DNA of 56,039 bases from Solirubrobacteraceae bacterium (GCA_017882405.1 JADGPO010000173.1:1-56039); one strand, 5' to 3'. Positions 25,895 through 35,346 are shown, counted from the stretch's first letter. A program made the numbers and translations. The notes: generated from the sequence alone by a model not told the origin.

Positions 25895-26748
25895 GCCGCC
25901 GCCCTCGCGCCGGTGTCGGCCAGGTCGACGTGCTCGACCTCGCCCAGCGGCATCTGCAGAAAGCGCGTCGCCAGCGCCGAGAACGCGCTCACCTCACCGG
26001 TGCAGCGGAAGCTGTAGCTCCCCTCGTCGGTGCGGGGGTTGAGCAATCCGCGCGCGGTCAGGGCCCGCTCGACGCTGCGCGCCACCCCCGCGCCCGAGGT
26101 CACGAGCGTCACGCCGCGCCCGAGCATCCGCTGGAGCATCGGGGCGACCAGCGGGTAATGCGTGCAACCGAGGATCACCGTGTCGACCTGCGCGTCGCGC
26201 AGCGGCGCGCAATAGCCGCGGACGGTGCGCACGACCTGCTCGTCGAACGGAAAGCCGCCCTGGATGATCGGCGCCAGGTCGGGGCAGGCGACCGGCTCCA
26301 CGTGCACGTGGCGATCGGCCGCCCGGACCGCACGCTCGTACGCGCCGCTGGCCACCGTGGCGGGCGTGGCCAGCAGGCCGATGCGGCCGTTGCGGCTGCC
26401 GGCGACGGCGAGCTGGGTGGCGGGCGCGACGACTCCGATCACGTCAATGTCGCGGCCGGTCTGCTCCAGGTGACGCTCGAGCGCGTCCAGGGCGGCGGAG
26501 CTGGCCGCGTTGCAGGCGACGACGAGCAGCTTCGCGCCCAACCCGAGCAGGTGCTCGGTAATCTCGATCGCGAACGCCTCGAGCTCGGCCTGGCTGCGCT
26601 CGCCGTACGGGAAGCGCGCCGTGTCGCCGAGATAGACGTAGTCCTCGCCGGGCAGCGAGACCAGGAGCTCATGCAGGACGGTGAGGCCGCCGACGCCGGA
26701 GTCGAACACGGCCACGGGCAGCTCGGCGGGTCGCAAGGCGAGGGACAC
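25891..26748 (-). CDS. murI: glutamate racemase
   Basis: Supplies D-glutamate for peptidoglycan. At 285 residues it has FDSGVGGLTVL with the first acid, YLGDTARFPYG, the first catalytic Cys in VVACNAAS, and the second in ILGCTHYPL. The first cysteine motif is usually CNTAS; here Thr is Ala. The C-terminus extends about 20 residues past the racemase fold. GTG 26748 is the start, with an AGGGG just before it. It heads the murI-rph-rdgB-CDF operon and is divergent from the glycosyltransferase gene. Confidence 0.94.
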   Translation of the reverse strand: MSLALRPAELPVAVFDSGVGGLTVLHELLVSLPGEDYVYLGDTARFPYGERSQAELEAFAIEITEHLLGLGAKLLVVACNAASSAALDALERHLEQTGRDIDVIGVVAPATQLAVAGSRNGRIGLLATPATVASGAYERAVRAADRHVHVEPVACPDLAPIIQGGFPFDEQVVRTVRGYCAPLRDAQVDTVILGCTHYPLVAPMLQRMLGRGVTLVTSGAGVARSVERALTARGLLNPRTDEGSYSFRCTGEVSAFSALATRFLQMPLGEVEHVDLADTGARAAA

Positions 26749-26798
26749 CCCTGCATGGTGTCAGAGGACACGGCGCCGCTGCCAAGATGGCCCCCACG

Positions 26799-27743
26799 AT
26801 GCGCGCGCTGATCGTCACCAACATGTATCCCTCGCCGGCGCACCCGGCGCTGGGGAGCTTCGTCGCCGACCAGGTCGCCGCCCTGCAGCGCCTCGACGAC
26901 CCTGAACTGCAAATCGAGGTGTTCGCGTTCGCTCCGGGCGGATACGGCGCCTACATCCGCGCCGCCCGGCAACTGCGCGCACGGTACGCGGACGCCACAC
27001 CTTTCGACGTGGTGCACGCCCACTTCGGGCTGACCAACTGGCCGGCCCGGGCGGTGCCCGCCAGGGCCCGAGCGGTGACCCTGCACGGCACCGATCTGGC
27101 CCACCCCCGCTCGCGAGCGATAGCGCTGGCGGGCCTGCGGGGCAGCGACCTCGTCGCGGTGGTCTCGGCGCCGCTGGCCGAGCAGATCCCGCGCTGGGCC
27201 GGGCGCGACCGCGCCCAGGTGCTCCCCTGCGGCGTGGACCTCGGCCGATTCCAGCCCATCGACCGCGCCGAGGCACGGGCACGCTTGAACCTGGATCCGG
27301 ACGGTCCCTATCTGCTGTTCCCATCCGACCCGCGGCGCCCCGAGAAGCGCCACGACCTGGCGCTCCAGGTGGCCGGCGGCACGCCGCTGCTGTCGCTCAC
27401 CGACGTGCCGCCGGCGAAGGTACCGCTGTACGTCAACGCCGCCACCGCGGTGCTCATCCCCTCGGACCGCGAGGGCTTCGGTCTCGCCGTGCTGGAGGCG
27501 CTCGCCTGCGATGTGCCCGTGCTTGCCACCCCGGTCGGGATCGCCCCCGAGATGCTGGCCGACCTGCCCGGCACCCTGTGCGCGCCCTTCGACGCGGAGC
27601 GGTGGCGGGCCGCCCTGGCACCGCACCTGAACCAGGCCGACCCCCGCATTGAGGGTCGTCCCCGCGCCGAGCCGTACTCCTCGGATCGGATGGCGACCCG
27701 CGTGCTGGAAGCGTGGCGCGGGGTGGTCGCGAACGGCAGCTAG
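26799..27743 (+). CDS. glycosyltransferase family 4-like protein
   Basis: A 314-residue GT-B fold transferase. The N-terminal domain has VTNMYPSPAHPALGSFVADQV and VVHAHFGLTNWPA. A linker with VLPCGVDLGRFQP leads to the C-terminal nucleotide-sugar domain with the acidic motif SDREGFGLAVLEALAC. At about 315 residues it is shorter than most GT4 enzymes (350-400), mainly in the second domain. Acceptor and donor are unknown. ATG 26799 is chosen over 26787 because it starts directly before the first beta-strand. It converges with the deacetylase-like gene, overlapping by 4 bp. Confidence 0.87.
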   Translation: MRALIVTNMYPSPAHPALGSFVADQVAALQRLDDPELQIEVFAFAPGGYGAYIRAARQLRARYADATPFDVVHAHFGLTNWPARAVPARARAVTLHGTDLAHPRSRAIALAGLRGSDLVAVVSAPLAEQIPRWAGRDRAQVLPCGVDLGRFQPIDRAEARARLNLDPDGPYLLFPSDPRRPEKRHDLALQVAGGTPLLSLTDVPPAKVPLYVNAATAVLIPSDREGFGLAVLEALACDVPVLATPVGIAPEMLADLPGTLCAPFDAERWRAALAPHLNQADPRIEGRPRAEPYSSDRMATRVLEAWRGVVANGS

Positions 27744-28771
27744 ACAGACAGCGCGGGCCACCACTGCGCCAGCCGCGCTCGCGCCGCCGTGGCGACCGGC
27801 GACACCGGCCCAGCGACCGTGGACGAAACCGAGCCCGCCGGCGCCGCCAGTTCCTGCATCGTCACCGCCACCCCCCGGCCGAGCGCGTCCAGCGCATAGC
27901 CGCCCTCCAGCAGCGCTCCCACCGGCACCCCGAGCTGCGCGCCCACGTCGCGCAACGACGCCGCCATCGCCCCAAAGCCGGCGTCGGTCACCCGGCAGTC
28001 GGCCAGAGGGTCCTCCTCGTGCGCGTCGAAGCCGGCCGAGATCAACAGCAGCTGCGGCGCGAACTCGCGCGCCAGCGGCACGGCCACGTCACGCACGAGC
28101 GAAACGAACTCCGGGTCGCCCGAGCCCGGCGCTACCGGCAGGTTGACCGTGAAGCCCTCCCCAGGACCCGAGCCCACGTCCCGGGCGAGACCCGTCCCCG
28201 GATACAGCGGCGACTGGTGGATCGACACAAACAGCACCTGCGGATCGGCATGGAACACGTCGTTGGTGCCGTTGCCGTGGTGCACGTCCCAGTCGACGAT
28301 CATCACCCGCTCGCACCCGCGGACGTCCACCGCATGGCGCGCCGCCACGGCAATGCTGTTGAACAGGCAGAAGCCCATCGCCCGGTTGCGCTCGGCGTGG
28401 TGGCCGGGCGGACGGTGGGCGCTGAAGCCGGTCGGCGCCGCCCCGTCGAGAAGCCGGTCGACGAGCGCGACCGCGCCCCCGGCGGCGTGCGAAGCCGCGA
28501 CAAACGATCCTGGCGAGACGACCGTGTCGGCGTCGATCTGCGCCCCCCCGCGCTCCGCGGCGCGCTGCACCATCTCGATGTGGCGCTCCGGGTGCACGGC
28601 CAAGAGCGCCTCCCGTGACGCCGCCGGTGACTGCACGCGCTCGTAGCCCAGCCACCCCCGTCGCTCCAGCTCGCGCAAGATCGCTGGGATCCGAGCCGGC
28701 TGCTCCGGGTGGGGACCGGTCTCGTGAGCGAGCGACGAGGGGTGCTCCAGGAACGCGGGGGCGGATGCCAT
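27740..28771 (-). CDS. histone deacetylase / AcuC / AphA family protein
   Basis: A 343-residue arginase-fold zinc hydrolase that removes acyl groups from lysine or polyamine substrates. Seen: HPEQPARIPAI at the N-terminus, the paired catalytic histidines in RPPGHHAE, FCLFNSIAVAA, the Zn ligands in DWDVHHGNGT, and SAGFDAHEEDPL. The substrate is not evident. The start codon is only six bases from a possible nadB ATG on the other strand, with a TACGTT box seven bases upstream of the deacetylase start, so it is probably leaderless. Confidence 0.9.
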   Translation of the reverse strand: MASAPAFLEHPSSLAHETGPHPEQPARIPAILRELERRGWLGYERVQSPAASREALLAVHPERHIEMVQRAAERGGAQIDADTVVSPGSFVAASHAAGGAVALVDRLLDGAAPTGFSAHRPPGHHAERNRAMGFCLFNSIAVAARHAVDVRGCERVMIVDWDVHHGNGTNDVFHADPQVLFVSIHQSPLYPGTGLARDVGSGPGEGFTVNLPVAPGSGDPEFVSLVRDVAVPLAREFAPQLLLISAGFDAHEEDPLADCRVTDAGFGAMAASLRDVGAQLGVPVGALLEGGYALDALGRGVAVTMQELAAPAGSVSSTVAGPVSPVATAARARLAQWWPALSV

Positions 28772-28777
28772 CGCGGA

Positions 28778-28784
28778 TAACGTA
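28778..28784. promoter_or_regulatory. overlapping divergent -10-like boxes between the deacetylase-like gene and nadB
   Basis: On the minus strand TACGTT (28784-28779) stands seven bases before ATG 28771. On the plus strand TAACGT (28778-28783), within GATAACGT, stands eight bases before GTG 28792. One AT-rich heptamer could thus serve two leaderless divergent transcripts. Inference from spacing only. Confidence 0.35.
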
Positions 28785-28791
28785 CCGAGCG

Positions 28792-30252
28792 GTGCCTCGT
28801 GTCGAGCCTCAGGTCGTGATCGTGGGTGCCGGCGCCGCCGGTCTCTACACGGCTCTCTGCGCCGCCCGCCTCAACGCAGCCGTGACGCTGGTGTCCGCGA
28901 TGCCCTTGGCCGGCTCCTCCAGCTACTGGGCACAGGGCGGCCTGGCCGCGGCGCTGGCCGCCGACGACAGTCCGGATGCGCATCTGGCCGACACGATCGC
29001 CGCCGGGCGGGGCTCGGTGCGCGAGTCCGCGGCCCGGGTGCTGTGCGACGAGGCTCCGGCGGCGGTGCGCGACTTGCAGGAGCTCGGCGTCGCCTTCGAC
29101 GCCGATCGCCACGGTCAGCTGGCACTCGGGCTGGAGGGCGGACACTCGAGGCGCCGCGTGGTGCACGCCGGTGGAGCCGCGACGGGACGGCGGATCATCC
29201 GCGAGCTGTCGGCGCTCGTCGCCCAGGACGAGCGCATCGCGGTGCTCGAGGGCCACCGGGTGACCCGGGTGTTGATGAACGGCGGCCGGGCGTCCGGGGT
29301 CGTGCTGGACGACGGCACCGTGATCGCCGCCCCGGCGGTCGTCCTGGCCACCGGAGGGGCCGCCGCGATGTGGTCGCGCACGACCAATCCGGCAGGCGCG
29401 ACGGGGGGCGGGCTGCTGCTGGCCTTCGAGGCGGGCGCGCGGCTGGCCGACCTGGAGCTGATGCAGTTTCATCCCACCGCCGTGGTGGGCGCCAACGGCG
29501 CTGACGGCTTCCTGGTCACCGAGGCCGTCCGCGGCGAGGGTGCGCACCTGGTGGACGCCGCGGGGGAGCGCTTCGTCGACGAGCTGGCCCCTCGCGACGA
29601 GGTGGCGCGAGCCGTGCAGCAGCAGATCGACCGCAGCGGCGGGCAGTCGGTCGGCCTGGACATGCGCCACGTGGACCCGGCGCTGTTTCCCAACGTGGTC
29701 GGGGCGCTGCGCCGGGCCGGGATCGACCCCGAGCGCGAACTGGTTCCGGTCGCGCCGGCGGCGCATTACATGATGGGCGGGGTGGCCACGGACCTCGAGG
29801 GCCGCGCCTCGCTGCCGGGGTTGTTCGCGGTCGGCGAATGCTCCTGCACGGGCCTGCACGGCGCCAACCGGCTGGCCTCCAATTCACTCAGCGAGTGCTT
29901 CGTGTTCGGCGCCCGCGCGGCCCGGGCGGCGGTCCAGCACGCCGCGCAGGCTCCGCTGACGGGCAAGCCGGACCCCGCCTGCGCAGGCGCGGTCTCCCCC
30001 GCCGAGCTCTCGGCGTCCTCCCGCGACGCGCTGTGGCGCTATGCCGGGCTGCAGCGCGACGAACCGGGGCTGCGCACGCTGGCCGGCGACGAGCACCCAT
30101 TGGTGCGGCTGATCGCCACCGCCGCGCTCAAGCGCGAGGAGAGCCGGGGCGCGCATCTGCGGCTCGACTTCCCGCAACGGGACCCCATGATGGAGGGCCG
30201 CCACGTCACGCTGGAGCAGAGCCACCCGCCGACGTTCGAAAACTGGTCCTGA
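28792..30252 (+). CDS. nadB: L-aspartate oxidase
   Basis: FAD enzyme oxidising L-aspartate to iminoaspartate for NAD synthesis. At 486 residues it has the Rossmann motif VVIVGAGAAGLYTAL, SSYWAQGGLAAAL, LATGGAAAMW, LMQFHPTAV, the substrate region RGEGAHLVD, and the C-terminal FAD site AVGECSCTGLHGANRLASNSL (in pieces). GTG 28792 is chosen because a TAACGT box lies just upstream; ATG 28765 would add nine residues and overlap the divergent gene. nadA and nadC are not adjacent, unlike many genomes. Confidence 0.93.
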   Translation: MPRVEPQVVIVGAGAAGLYTALCAARLNAAVTLVSAMPLAGSSSYWAQGGLAAALAADDSPDAHLADTIAAGRGSVRESAARVLCDEAPAAVRDLQELGVAFDADRHGQLALGLEGGHSRRRVVHAGGAATGRRIIRELSALVAQDERIAVLEGHRVTRVLMNGGRASGVVLDDGTVIAAPAVVLATGGAAAMWSRTTNPAGATGGGLLLAFEAGARLADLELMQFHPTAVVGANGADGFLVTEAVRGEGAHLVDAAGERFVDELAPRDEVARAVQQQIDRSGGQSVGLDMRHVDPALFPNVVGALRRAGIDPERELVPVAPAAHYMMGGVATDLEGRASLPGLFAVGECSCTGLHGANRLASNSLSECFVFGARAARAAVQHAAQAPLTGKPDPACAGAVSPAELSASSRDALWRYAGLQRDEPGLRTLAGDEHPLVRLIATAALKREESRGAHLRLDFPQRDPMMEGRHVTLEQSHPPTFENWS

Positions 30253-30402
30253 CCCCCGGTTTGCGGGAAAACTCCAACTTCCTGCTTAACACGGAATTAA
30301 TATGGAGTCTCGGACCAACTTCACAACTGGGCTGGATGATACTCGCCAGTAGGTAGGGCATGGGCGCCCGGCAGTGAGCCTCAAGGGAGGAGCGAGACAC
30401 GC

Positions 30403-30840
30403 ATGTATCGGTTCAGCCGAGCGATCTACCGAGAGATCGCGCCAGATATCATCGAGGACCAGCATGCGTGCAGCTGCCATGCCAACCACGAGCGCGTGCT
30501 GCGCGCTTGTGAGGCGGCCGTGGAGCGGCTGGCGACGGACCGCCACTACTTCGCTCGTCCGGCGCGCACGCTGTTCTATGACATTCGCGCTTATTTCCCG
30601 ATGAGCGAGCAGCCGCGGGTGCTGCGCGTGATCGAGCGCTATCTGGCGTGCGCCGACGAGTTCATGCGCTCGCAGCCTCAGAACGGCTTCGATCTCTACG
30701 GAAACCCGCTGCGGTGCCGGGCGAGCACCCGCAAGGGCACGCCGTGCCAGCGGATGCCGCTGCCGCGCAACGGATACTGCCCGTCGCACCAGCACCTCGC
30801 CGAGACCGAGGAGCTGGTCGACGAGATGCTGGCTGCGTAG
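30403..30840 (+). CDS. small protein with C-terminal Cys/His zinc-binding motif, unknown function
   Basis: A 145-residue soluble protein, mostly helical. An N-terminal pair HACSCH (about residues 21-26) is followed by helices rich in Arg and Ala. A C-terminal motif (about residues 105-130) has the pattern C-x3-T-x2-G-x2-C-x9-C-x2-H (CRASTRKGTPC, then YCPSHQH), a likely zinc knuckle found at the ends of some small DNA- or phage-related proteins. GGAGGAG lies about 12 bases before ATG 30403. The 150 bases between nadB and this gene are AT-rich for this genome and include TAATAT at 30298-30303. Function unknown. Confidence 0.65.
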   Translation: MYRFSRAIYREIAPDIIEDQHACSCHANHERVLRACEAAVERLATDRHYFARPARTLFYDIRAYFPMSEQPRVLRVIERYLACADEFMRSQPQNGFDLYGNPLRCRASTRKGTPCQRMPLPRNGYCPSHQHLAETEELVDEMLAA

Positions 30841-30870
30841 CACACTTCCCCGAACAACACGAACAACCGA

Positions 30871-30876
30871 TACCGT
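30871..30876 (+). promoter_or_regulatory. TACCGT -10-like box before hyuA
   Basis: TACCGT is followed by six bases and ATG 30883, with no ribosome site. Consistent with a leaderless hyuA-hyuB-dehydrogenase transcript. Confidence 0.35.
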
Positions 30877-30882
30877 CGGGCG

Positions 30883-32874
30883 ATGCTGCTCGGCGTCGAC
30901 GTTGGCGGGACGTTCACCGATGCCGTCCTGGCGCTCGATGGGCGCCTGGTCACCGCCAAGGCGCCGACGACGCCCGCCGACCAGTCCGAGGGCGTGCTCG
31001 CGGCGATCGAGGCCGCCCTCGAGCAGGCGGGCGCCGCCGCTGATCAAATCCGTGAGTTCTCGCATGGAATGACCGTGGCCACCAACGCGCTGCTCGAGGG
31101 CAACGGGGCGCGCACGGCATTCGTGGCCACCGAGGGCTTCACGGACATCGTGGCGCTCGGGCGCCAGAGCCGCCCGGAGCTGTACCGCCTGTGCGCCGGG
31201 CGCCCCGCCCCGCTGACCCCACCCGAAGGTCGCTTCGGCGCGCCCGAGCGGATGACCCCCGACGGCCCGCTGCGCGAGCTTCACCGGGCAGCCGCACAGA
31301 AGCTGGCGCAGGCGGTAGCCGGCTACGAGCCCGAGGCGGTGGCCGTCGCGCTGCTGCACGCGTATCGCCATCCCGAGCACGAGCTGGCCGTCGCCGAGGC
31401 CCTCAGGCAAGAGCTAGGTGGGCGCGACCAGGTCCATGTGTCGCTCTCGCACCAGGTGGTGGGCACGTTTCGCGAGTTCGAGCGGGCCAGCACGACCGAG
31501 GTCGACGCCGCCCTCTCGCCGCTGCTGGGCGGTTACCTGCGCCGGCTGGTGGCGCGCTGCGAGCAGGCCGGGGTGCCCGAGCCGGCGATCATGCAGTCCA
31601 ACGGCGGTCTGATCGATCTGGAGTCGGCCGCCGGACACGCCGCCTGGACGGTCCTCTCCGGTCCCGCGGGAGGCGCCGCCGGAGCGGCCTACGTGGCCCG
31701 GGCCGCCGGCACCCCGGACGCGCTGTGCTTCGACATGGGCGGCACCTCGTGCGACGTGTGCGTGGTCGACGACGGCGCCATCCAGGAGCAGAGCGCCGGG
31801 ACGATCGCCGACCGCCCGCTGGCGCTGCCGATGGTGGCCGTCCACACGGTGGGCGCCGGGGGTGGCTCGATCGCGTGGCGGGATCCCGGTGGGGCGCTGC
31901 GGGTGGGTCCCCGCTCGGCGGGCGCCGATCCCGGCCCGGCCTGCTACGGCCGGGGGGGCACCGAGCCGACGGTCACCGACGCCAACCTGGTGCTCGGCTA
32001 CCTGGCGGCCGATGCGCCGCTGGCCGGCGGAGTGGAGCTGGACGCCGGCGCGGCCCGGGACGCGATCGCCCAGCTGGCGCAGACGCTCGATCTCAACGAG
32101 CTCGCCTGTGCCGAGGGCATCATCCGCGTCGCCAACGCCGAGATGGTCCGGGCGCTGCGCGTGGTCACCGTCCAGCGGGGCATCGACCCGCGCCGCTATG
32201 TGCTCCTGGCCTTCGGCGGGGCCGGCGGCCTGCACGCTGCCGGAATCGCCCGGGAGCTCGGCATCACCGAGATCGTCTGCCCGCGCGCCTCCGGGGTGCT
32301 GGCCGCGGTGGGCCTGGTCGTCTCCCCCCGGCGGCGCGACGTTCAGCGCAGCGTGTTCCTGGGCGGGGACGACCTGACCGCCGAGCGCATCGGCGGGCTC
32401 GTCGAGGAGCTGGGCGCGCAGGCCCGCGACGAGCTCGGCGAGGCGGACTCCGAGCTCACCGCCACCTACGAGCTGCGCTATCGCGGTCAGGCGTTCGAGC
32501 TGGCCGTGGGCGGCCCGCTGAACCCGGACCCCGACGAGCTGCGCGCGTCGTTCGAAGCGATCCACGAGGAGCGCTACGGCTACCACGACGCCGAGCAGCA
32601 GCTCGAGCTGGTCACTCTGGGGGTGTCGGCGACGGTTGCCGGCGTCGACGTCGCGTTGAGCGACGCCGATGAGCCCCGAGAGCCTGAGCGCGGCGAGCGC
32701 GAGGCGACGCTCGACGGCGAGCGGATCACGTTCTCGACGCTGCGTGGGCTCGTGCCCGCGCGGACCGTGATCGAGGGGCCCTGCGTGGTCGAGCTGCCCG
32801 AGTCGACGTTGCTCGTGCCGCCGGGATGGACCGGCGCGGTCGACGACGCCGGAACGATTCACCTGCGCGGCTGA
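30883..32874 (+). CDS. hydantoinase/oxoprolinase family protein, HyuA-type subunit
   Basis: ATP-dependent amidohydrolase subunit of the acetone carboxylase/N-methylhydantoinase/5-oxoprolinase family. At 663 residues it has the ASKHA-type ATP site VDVGGTFTDAVL, the HGMTVATNALLE segment, LSGPAGGAAGAA, CFDMGGTSCDVCVV, and FGGAGGLHA. It overlaps hyuB by one base (TGATG) and forms the two-subunit enzyme with it. The substrate cannot be assigned. The third gene, a beta-hydroxyacid dehydrogenase relative, hints that the product enters amino- or hydroxy-acid catabolism. Confidence 0.9.
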   Translation: MLLGVDVGGTFTDAVLALDGRLVTAKAPTTPADQSEGVLAAIEAALEQAGAAADQIREFSHGMTVATNALLEGNGARTAFVATEGFTDIVALGRQSRPELYRLCAGRPAPLTPPEGRFGAPERMTPDGPLRELHRAAAQKLAQAVAGYEPEAVAVALLHAYRHPEHELAVAEALRQELGGRDQVHVSLSHQVVGTFREFERASTTEVDAALSPLLGGYLRRLVARCEQAGVPEPAIMQSNGGLIDLESAAGHAAWTVLSGPAGGAAGAAYVARAAGTPDALCFDMGGTSCDVCVVDDGAIQEQSAGTIADRPLALPMVAVHTVGAGGGSIAWRDPGGALRVGPRSAGADPGPACYGRGGTEPTVTDANLVLGYLAADAPLAGGVELDAGAARDAIAQLAQTLDLNELACAEGIIRVANAEMVRALRVVTVQRGIDPRRYVLLAFGGAGGLHAAGIARELGITEIVCPRASGVLAAVGLVVSPRRRDVQRSVFLGGDDLTAERIGGLVEELGAQARDELGEADSELTATYELRYRGQAFELAVGGPLNPDPDELRASFEAIHEERYGYHDAEQQLELVTLGVSATVAGVDVALSDADEPREPERGEREATLDGERITFSTLRGLVPARTVIEGPCVVELPESTLLVPPGWTGAVDDAGTIHLRG

Positions 32875-34364
32875 TGGATCCCGTCGAGCTCCAGGTCCTG
32901 ACCGGCGCGCTGCACGCGATCTGCGAGGAGATGGGCGCGGTGCTGATCCGCTCGGCGCACTCGGCCAACATCAAGGAGCGCCGCGACGCCTCCACGGCGC
33001 TGTTCACCCCCGAGGGGGAGATGGTGATGCAGGCCGAGCACATCCCGGTGCACCTGGGAGCGATGCCGGCGGCCGTGGCCTCGGTGCTCGACGAGCGCCA
33101 CGAGCCCGAGCGCTCGTGGATCCTCAACGACCCCTATCGCGGCGGCACCCACCTCCCCGACATCACGGTCATCACCCCCGTGTTCGCCGGCGAGGAACTG
33201 ATCGCGTTCGCGGCCAATCGCGCCCACCACGCCGACGTCGGCGGTCCCACTCCCGGCTCGATGCCGGCCGACAGCACAACGCTTGCGGACGAGGGGGTGG
33301 TGATCGAGCCCCGGGTCCTCGACGACGACGCGATCGCCGAGATCACCCGGCAGATGCGCCGGCCCGATCAGCGCCGCGCCGATCTGCGGGCCCAGCTGGC
33401 CGCCGGGCGCGTGGGCGCGCTGCGCCTGACCGAGCTGTACGAGCGCGTCGGCGCCGACACCCTCAAGCAGGCCTATGAGGAGGTGCTCGACTACGCCGAG
33501 CGCCGCACCCGGGCGTGCATCAAGGAACTGCCGGACGCCGAGCGCACCGCCGAGGACGTGCTCGAGGCCCGTGAGGGCGACCTGCCGATCAAGCTGCGGG
33601 CGACCGTCTCCGGGGAGACGCTGACGCTCGACTTCACCGGTTCGGCCGACCAGCACGAGGGCAACCTCAACTGCCCGCTGGCCGTCACCCGGTCGGCCTG
33701 CTACTTCGCGATCCGGGTGCTCACCGATCCCGACATCCCGGCCAACGCCGGCGCCTACCGGTCCGTCGAGGTGATCGCGCCCGAGGGATCACTGCTCAAC
33801 GCCCGCTCGCCGGCGGCGGTCGTCGGCGGCAACGTCGAGACCTCCTCACGGGTCGCCGACGTGGTGCTCAAGGCATTCGGGCACGCGCTCGGGCAGGGCA
33901 CGATGAACAACGTGACGCTGGGCAACGAGGACGTCGTCTACTACGAGACGATCGGCGGCGGCCAGGGCGCCTGCGCCGATGCCGACGGGCCCAGCGGCGT
34001 GCACGTGGCGATGAGCAACACCCTGAACACGCCGGTGGAGGCGCTCGAGCTGGAGTTCCCGATGCGGATCGTGGAGTACTCGCTGCGCCGCGGCTCGGGA
34101 GGCGACGGCGAGCACCATGGCGGCGACGGGGTGATCCGGGAGATCGAGGCGCTGGCGCCGCTGCACTACTCGCTGATCACCGAGCGCCGGCGCCACGCGC
34201 CGCCCGGGGCCCACGGCGGCGCGGACGGAGCCCGGGGGCGCAACCTGCTCGACGGGGTGCAGCTGCCCGCCAAGGCGATCGGCGAGCTGAAATCCGGCCA
34301 GCGGCTGCGGATCGAGACCCCGGGAGGCGGCGGCTACGGGAAGCCGTCATCATCTGAGACGTGA
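32874..34364 (+). CDS. hydantoinase B/oxoprolinase family protein, HyuB-type subunit
   Basis: Partner subunit of the preceding ATP-dependent hydrolase, 496 residues. Seen: [59 protein letters not shown] (metal-binding histidines), and [14 protein letters not shown] 32874 overlaps the hyuA stop (TGATG). The end overlaps the next start by 4 bp. The A and B subunits are separate rather than fused as in eukaryotic 5-oxoprolinase. Strict coupling of the three genes indicates one enzyme module. Confidence 0.92.
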   Translation: MDPVELQVLTGALHAICEEMGAVLIRSAHSANIKERRDASTALFTPEGEMVMQAEHIPVHLGAMPAAVASVLDERHEPERSWILNDPYRGGTHLPDITVITPVFAGEELIAFAANRAHHADVGGPTPGSMPADSTTLADEGVVIEPRVLDDDAIAEITRQMRRPDQRRADLRAQLAAGRVGALRLTELYERVGADTLKQAYEEVLDYAERRTRACIKELPDAERTAEDVLEAREGDLPIKLRATVSGETLTLDFTGSADQHEGNLNCPLAVTRSACYFAIRVLTDPDIPANAGAYRSVEVIAPEGSLLNARSPAAVVGGNVETSSRVADVVLKAFGHALGQGTMNNVTLGNEDVVYYETIGGGQGACADADGPSGVHVAMSNTLNTPVEALELEFPMRIVEYSLRRGSGGDGEHHGGDGVIREIEALAPLHYSLITERRRHAPPGAHGGADGARGRNLLDGVQLPAKAIGELKSGQRLRIETPGGGGYGKPSSSET

Positions 34365-35251
34365 GCGAGCGGGTCGCATTCCTGGGGCTGGGGATCATGG
34401 GTTCGCGGATGGCCGCCAACCTGGCGCGAGCCGGCTTTGAGCTGACCGTCTGGAACCGGACTGCGTCAACCGCGGTGCAGTTCGCGGCCGCCAACGAGGG
34501 CGTCAGCGTCGCCGGCACCCCCGCTGAGGCGGCCCGGCAGGCCGAGATCGTCTTCACGATGGTGGTCGACGGCGCCCAGGTGCAGCACGTGCTGCTGGGC
34601 GACGAGGGCGCGGCCACAGCTGCTGCCCAGGGCACGCTGTTCGTCGACTGCTCGACGATCGGTCCGGCCGCGACGCGTGAGATCGGCGAGGCCCTCGACG
34701 AGCGGGGACTGAGCCTCGTCGACGCGCCGGTCACCGGATCCTCTCCGAAGGCTGAGGATGGGACGCTCACCTTCATGGTGGGCGCCACCGAGGAGGAGTT
34801 CGAGCGCGTGGCGCCGGAGCTGAAGGCGATGGGCGAGCTGATCGTGCACGCCGGCCCGCGCGGGCACGGCCAGATGATCAAGCTGCTCAACAACGCGATG
34901 GCGGCCGCCAACGCCGCCGTCGTCGGGGAGGCGCTGGTCGTCGGCTCACGCGCCGGCGTCGACCTCGAGGCGCTGGTGAAGGTGGTGGGCTCGGGCGCCG
35001 GGGGCTCGACGATGCTCGATCTCAAGGCCGGGCCGATGCGCCACCACGACTACACCACGCTGTTCAAGCTCGAGCACATGCTCAAGGACGTGCGGCTGTG
35101 CCTGGAGGAGGGCCAGCGCCTCGGGGTGCCGTTCCCGAGCGCCGCCTACGCCCGTGAGATCCTGAACGCGGGCATGGGCATGGGGCACGCGGACGACGAC
35201 TTCGCAGCGATGATCGAACCGCTTCAGGGCGCCGCCGGAGAGCGGCTCTAG
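34361..35251 (+). CDS. NAD(P)-dependent 3-hydroxyisobutyrate dehydrogenase family oxidoreductase
   Basis: Beta-hydroxyacid dehydrogenase, 296 residues. Seen: the Rossmann motif FLGLGIMGSRMAANLARAG, the substrate motif DAPVTGSSPKAEDG, the catalytic lysine in GHGQMIKLLNN, and LEHMLKDVRL. It may act on 3-hydroxyisobutyrate, tartronate semialdehyde or a related acid. GTG 34361 overlaps the hyuB stop by 4 bp, so it is the third gene of the operon and probably acts downstream of the hydantoinase-type enzyme (inference). Confidence 0.9.
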   Translation: MSERVAFLGLGIMGSRMAANLARAGFELTVWNRTASTAVQFAAANEGVSVAGTPAEAARQAEIVFTMVVDGAQVQHVLLGDEGAATAAAQGTLFVDCSTIGPAATREIGEALDERGLSLVDAPVTGSSPKAEDGTLTFMVGATEEEFERVAPELKAMGELIVHAGPRGHGQMIKLLNNAMAAANAAVVGEALVVGSRAGVDLEALVKVVGSGAGGSTMLDLKAGPMRHHDYTTLFKLEHMLKDVRLCLEEGQRLGVPFPSAAYAREILNAGMGMGHADDDFAAMIEPLQGAAGERL

Positions 35252-35318
35252 CTGCTTACGGTCGCGTAGCTTCGATGTCTGTACATAAGTATAAACGCCG
35301 CTGATTTGCAGGGATGTT

Positions 35319-35346
35319 TTGCGATTCCGCGCTTCTCGCCTACAAT
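35319..35346 (+). promoter_or_regulatory. sigma-70-type promoter upstream of the DUF1802 gene
   Basis: TTGCGA (35319-35324), a 16-base spacer and TACAAT (35341-35346) match the vegetative consensus well. Transcription would start near 35353, leaving about 85 bases of leader before ATG 35438. The surrounding 186-base gap is AT-richer than its neighbours and has no other gene. Confidence 0.55.

Noticed and set aside
28303..29859. Long minus-strand frame opposite nadB
   Set aside because: Its composition (Arg, Gln, His rich) and its position opposite a clear nadB frame mark it as a shadow.
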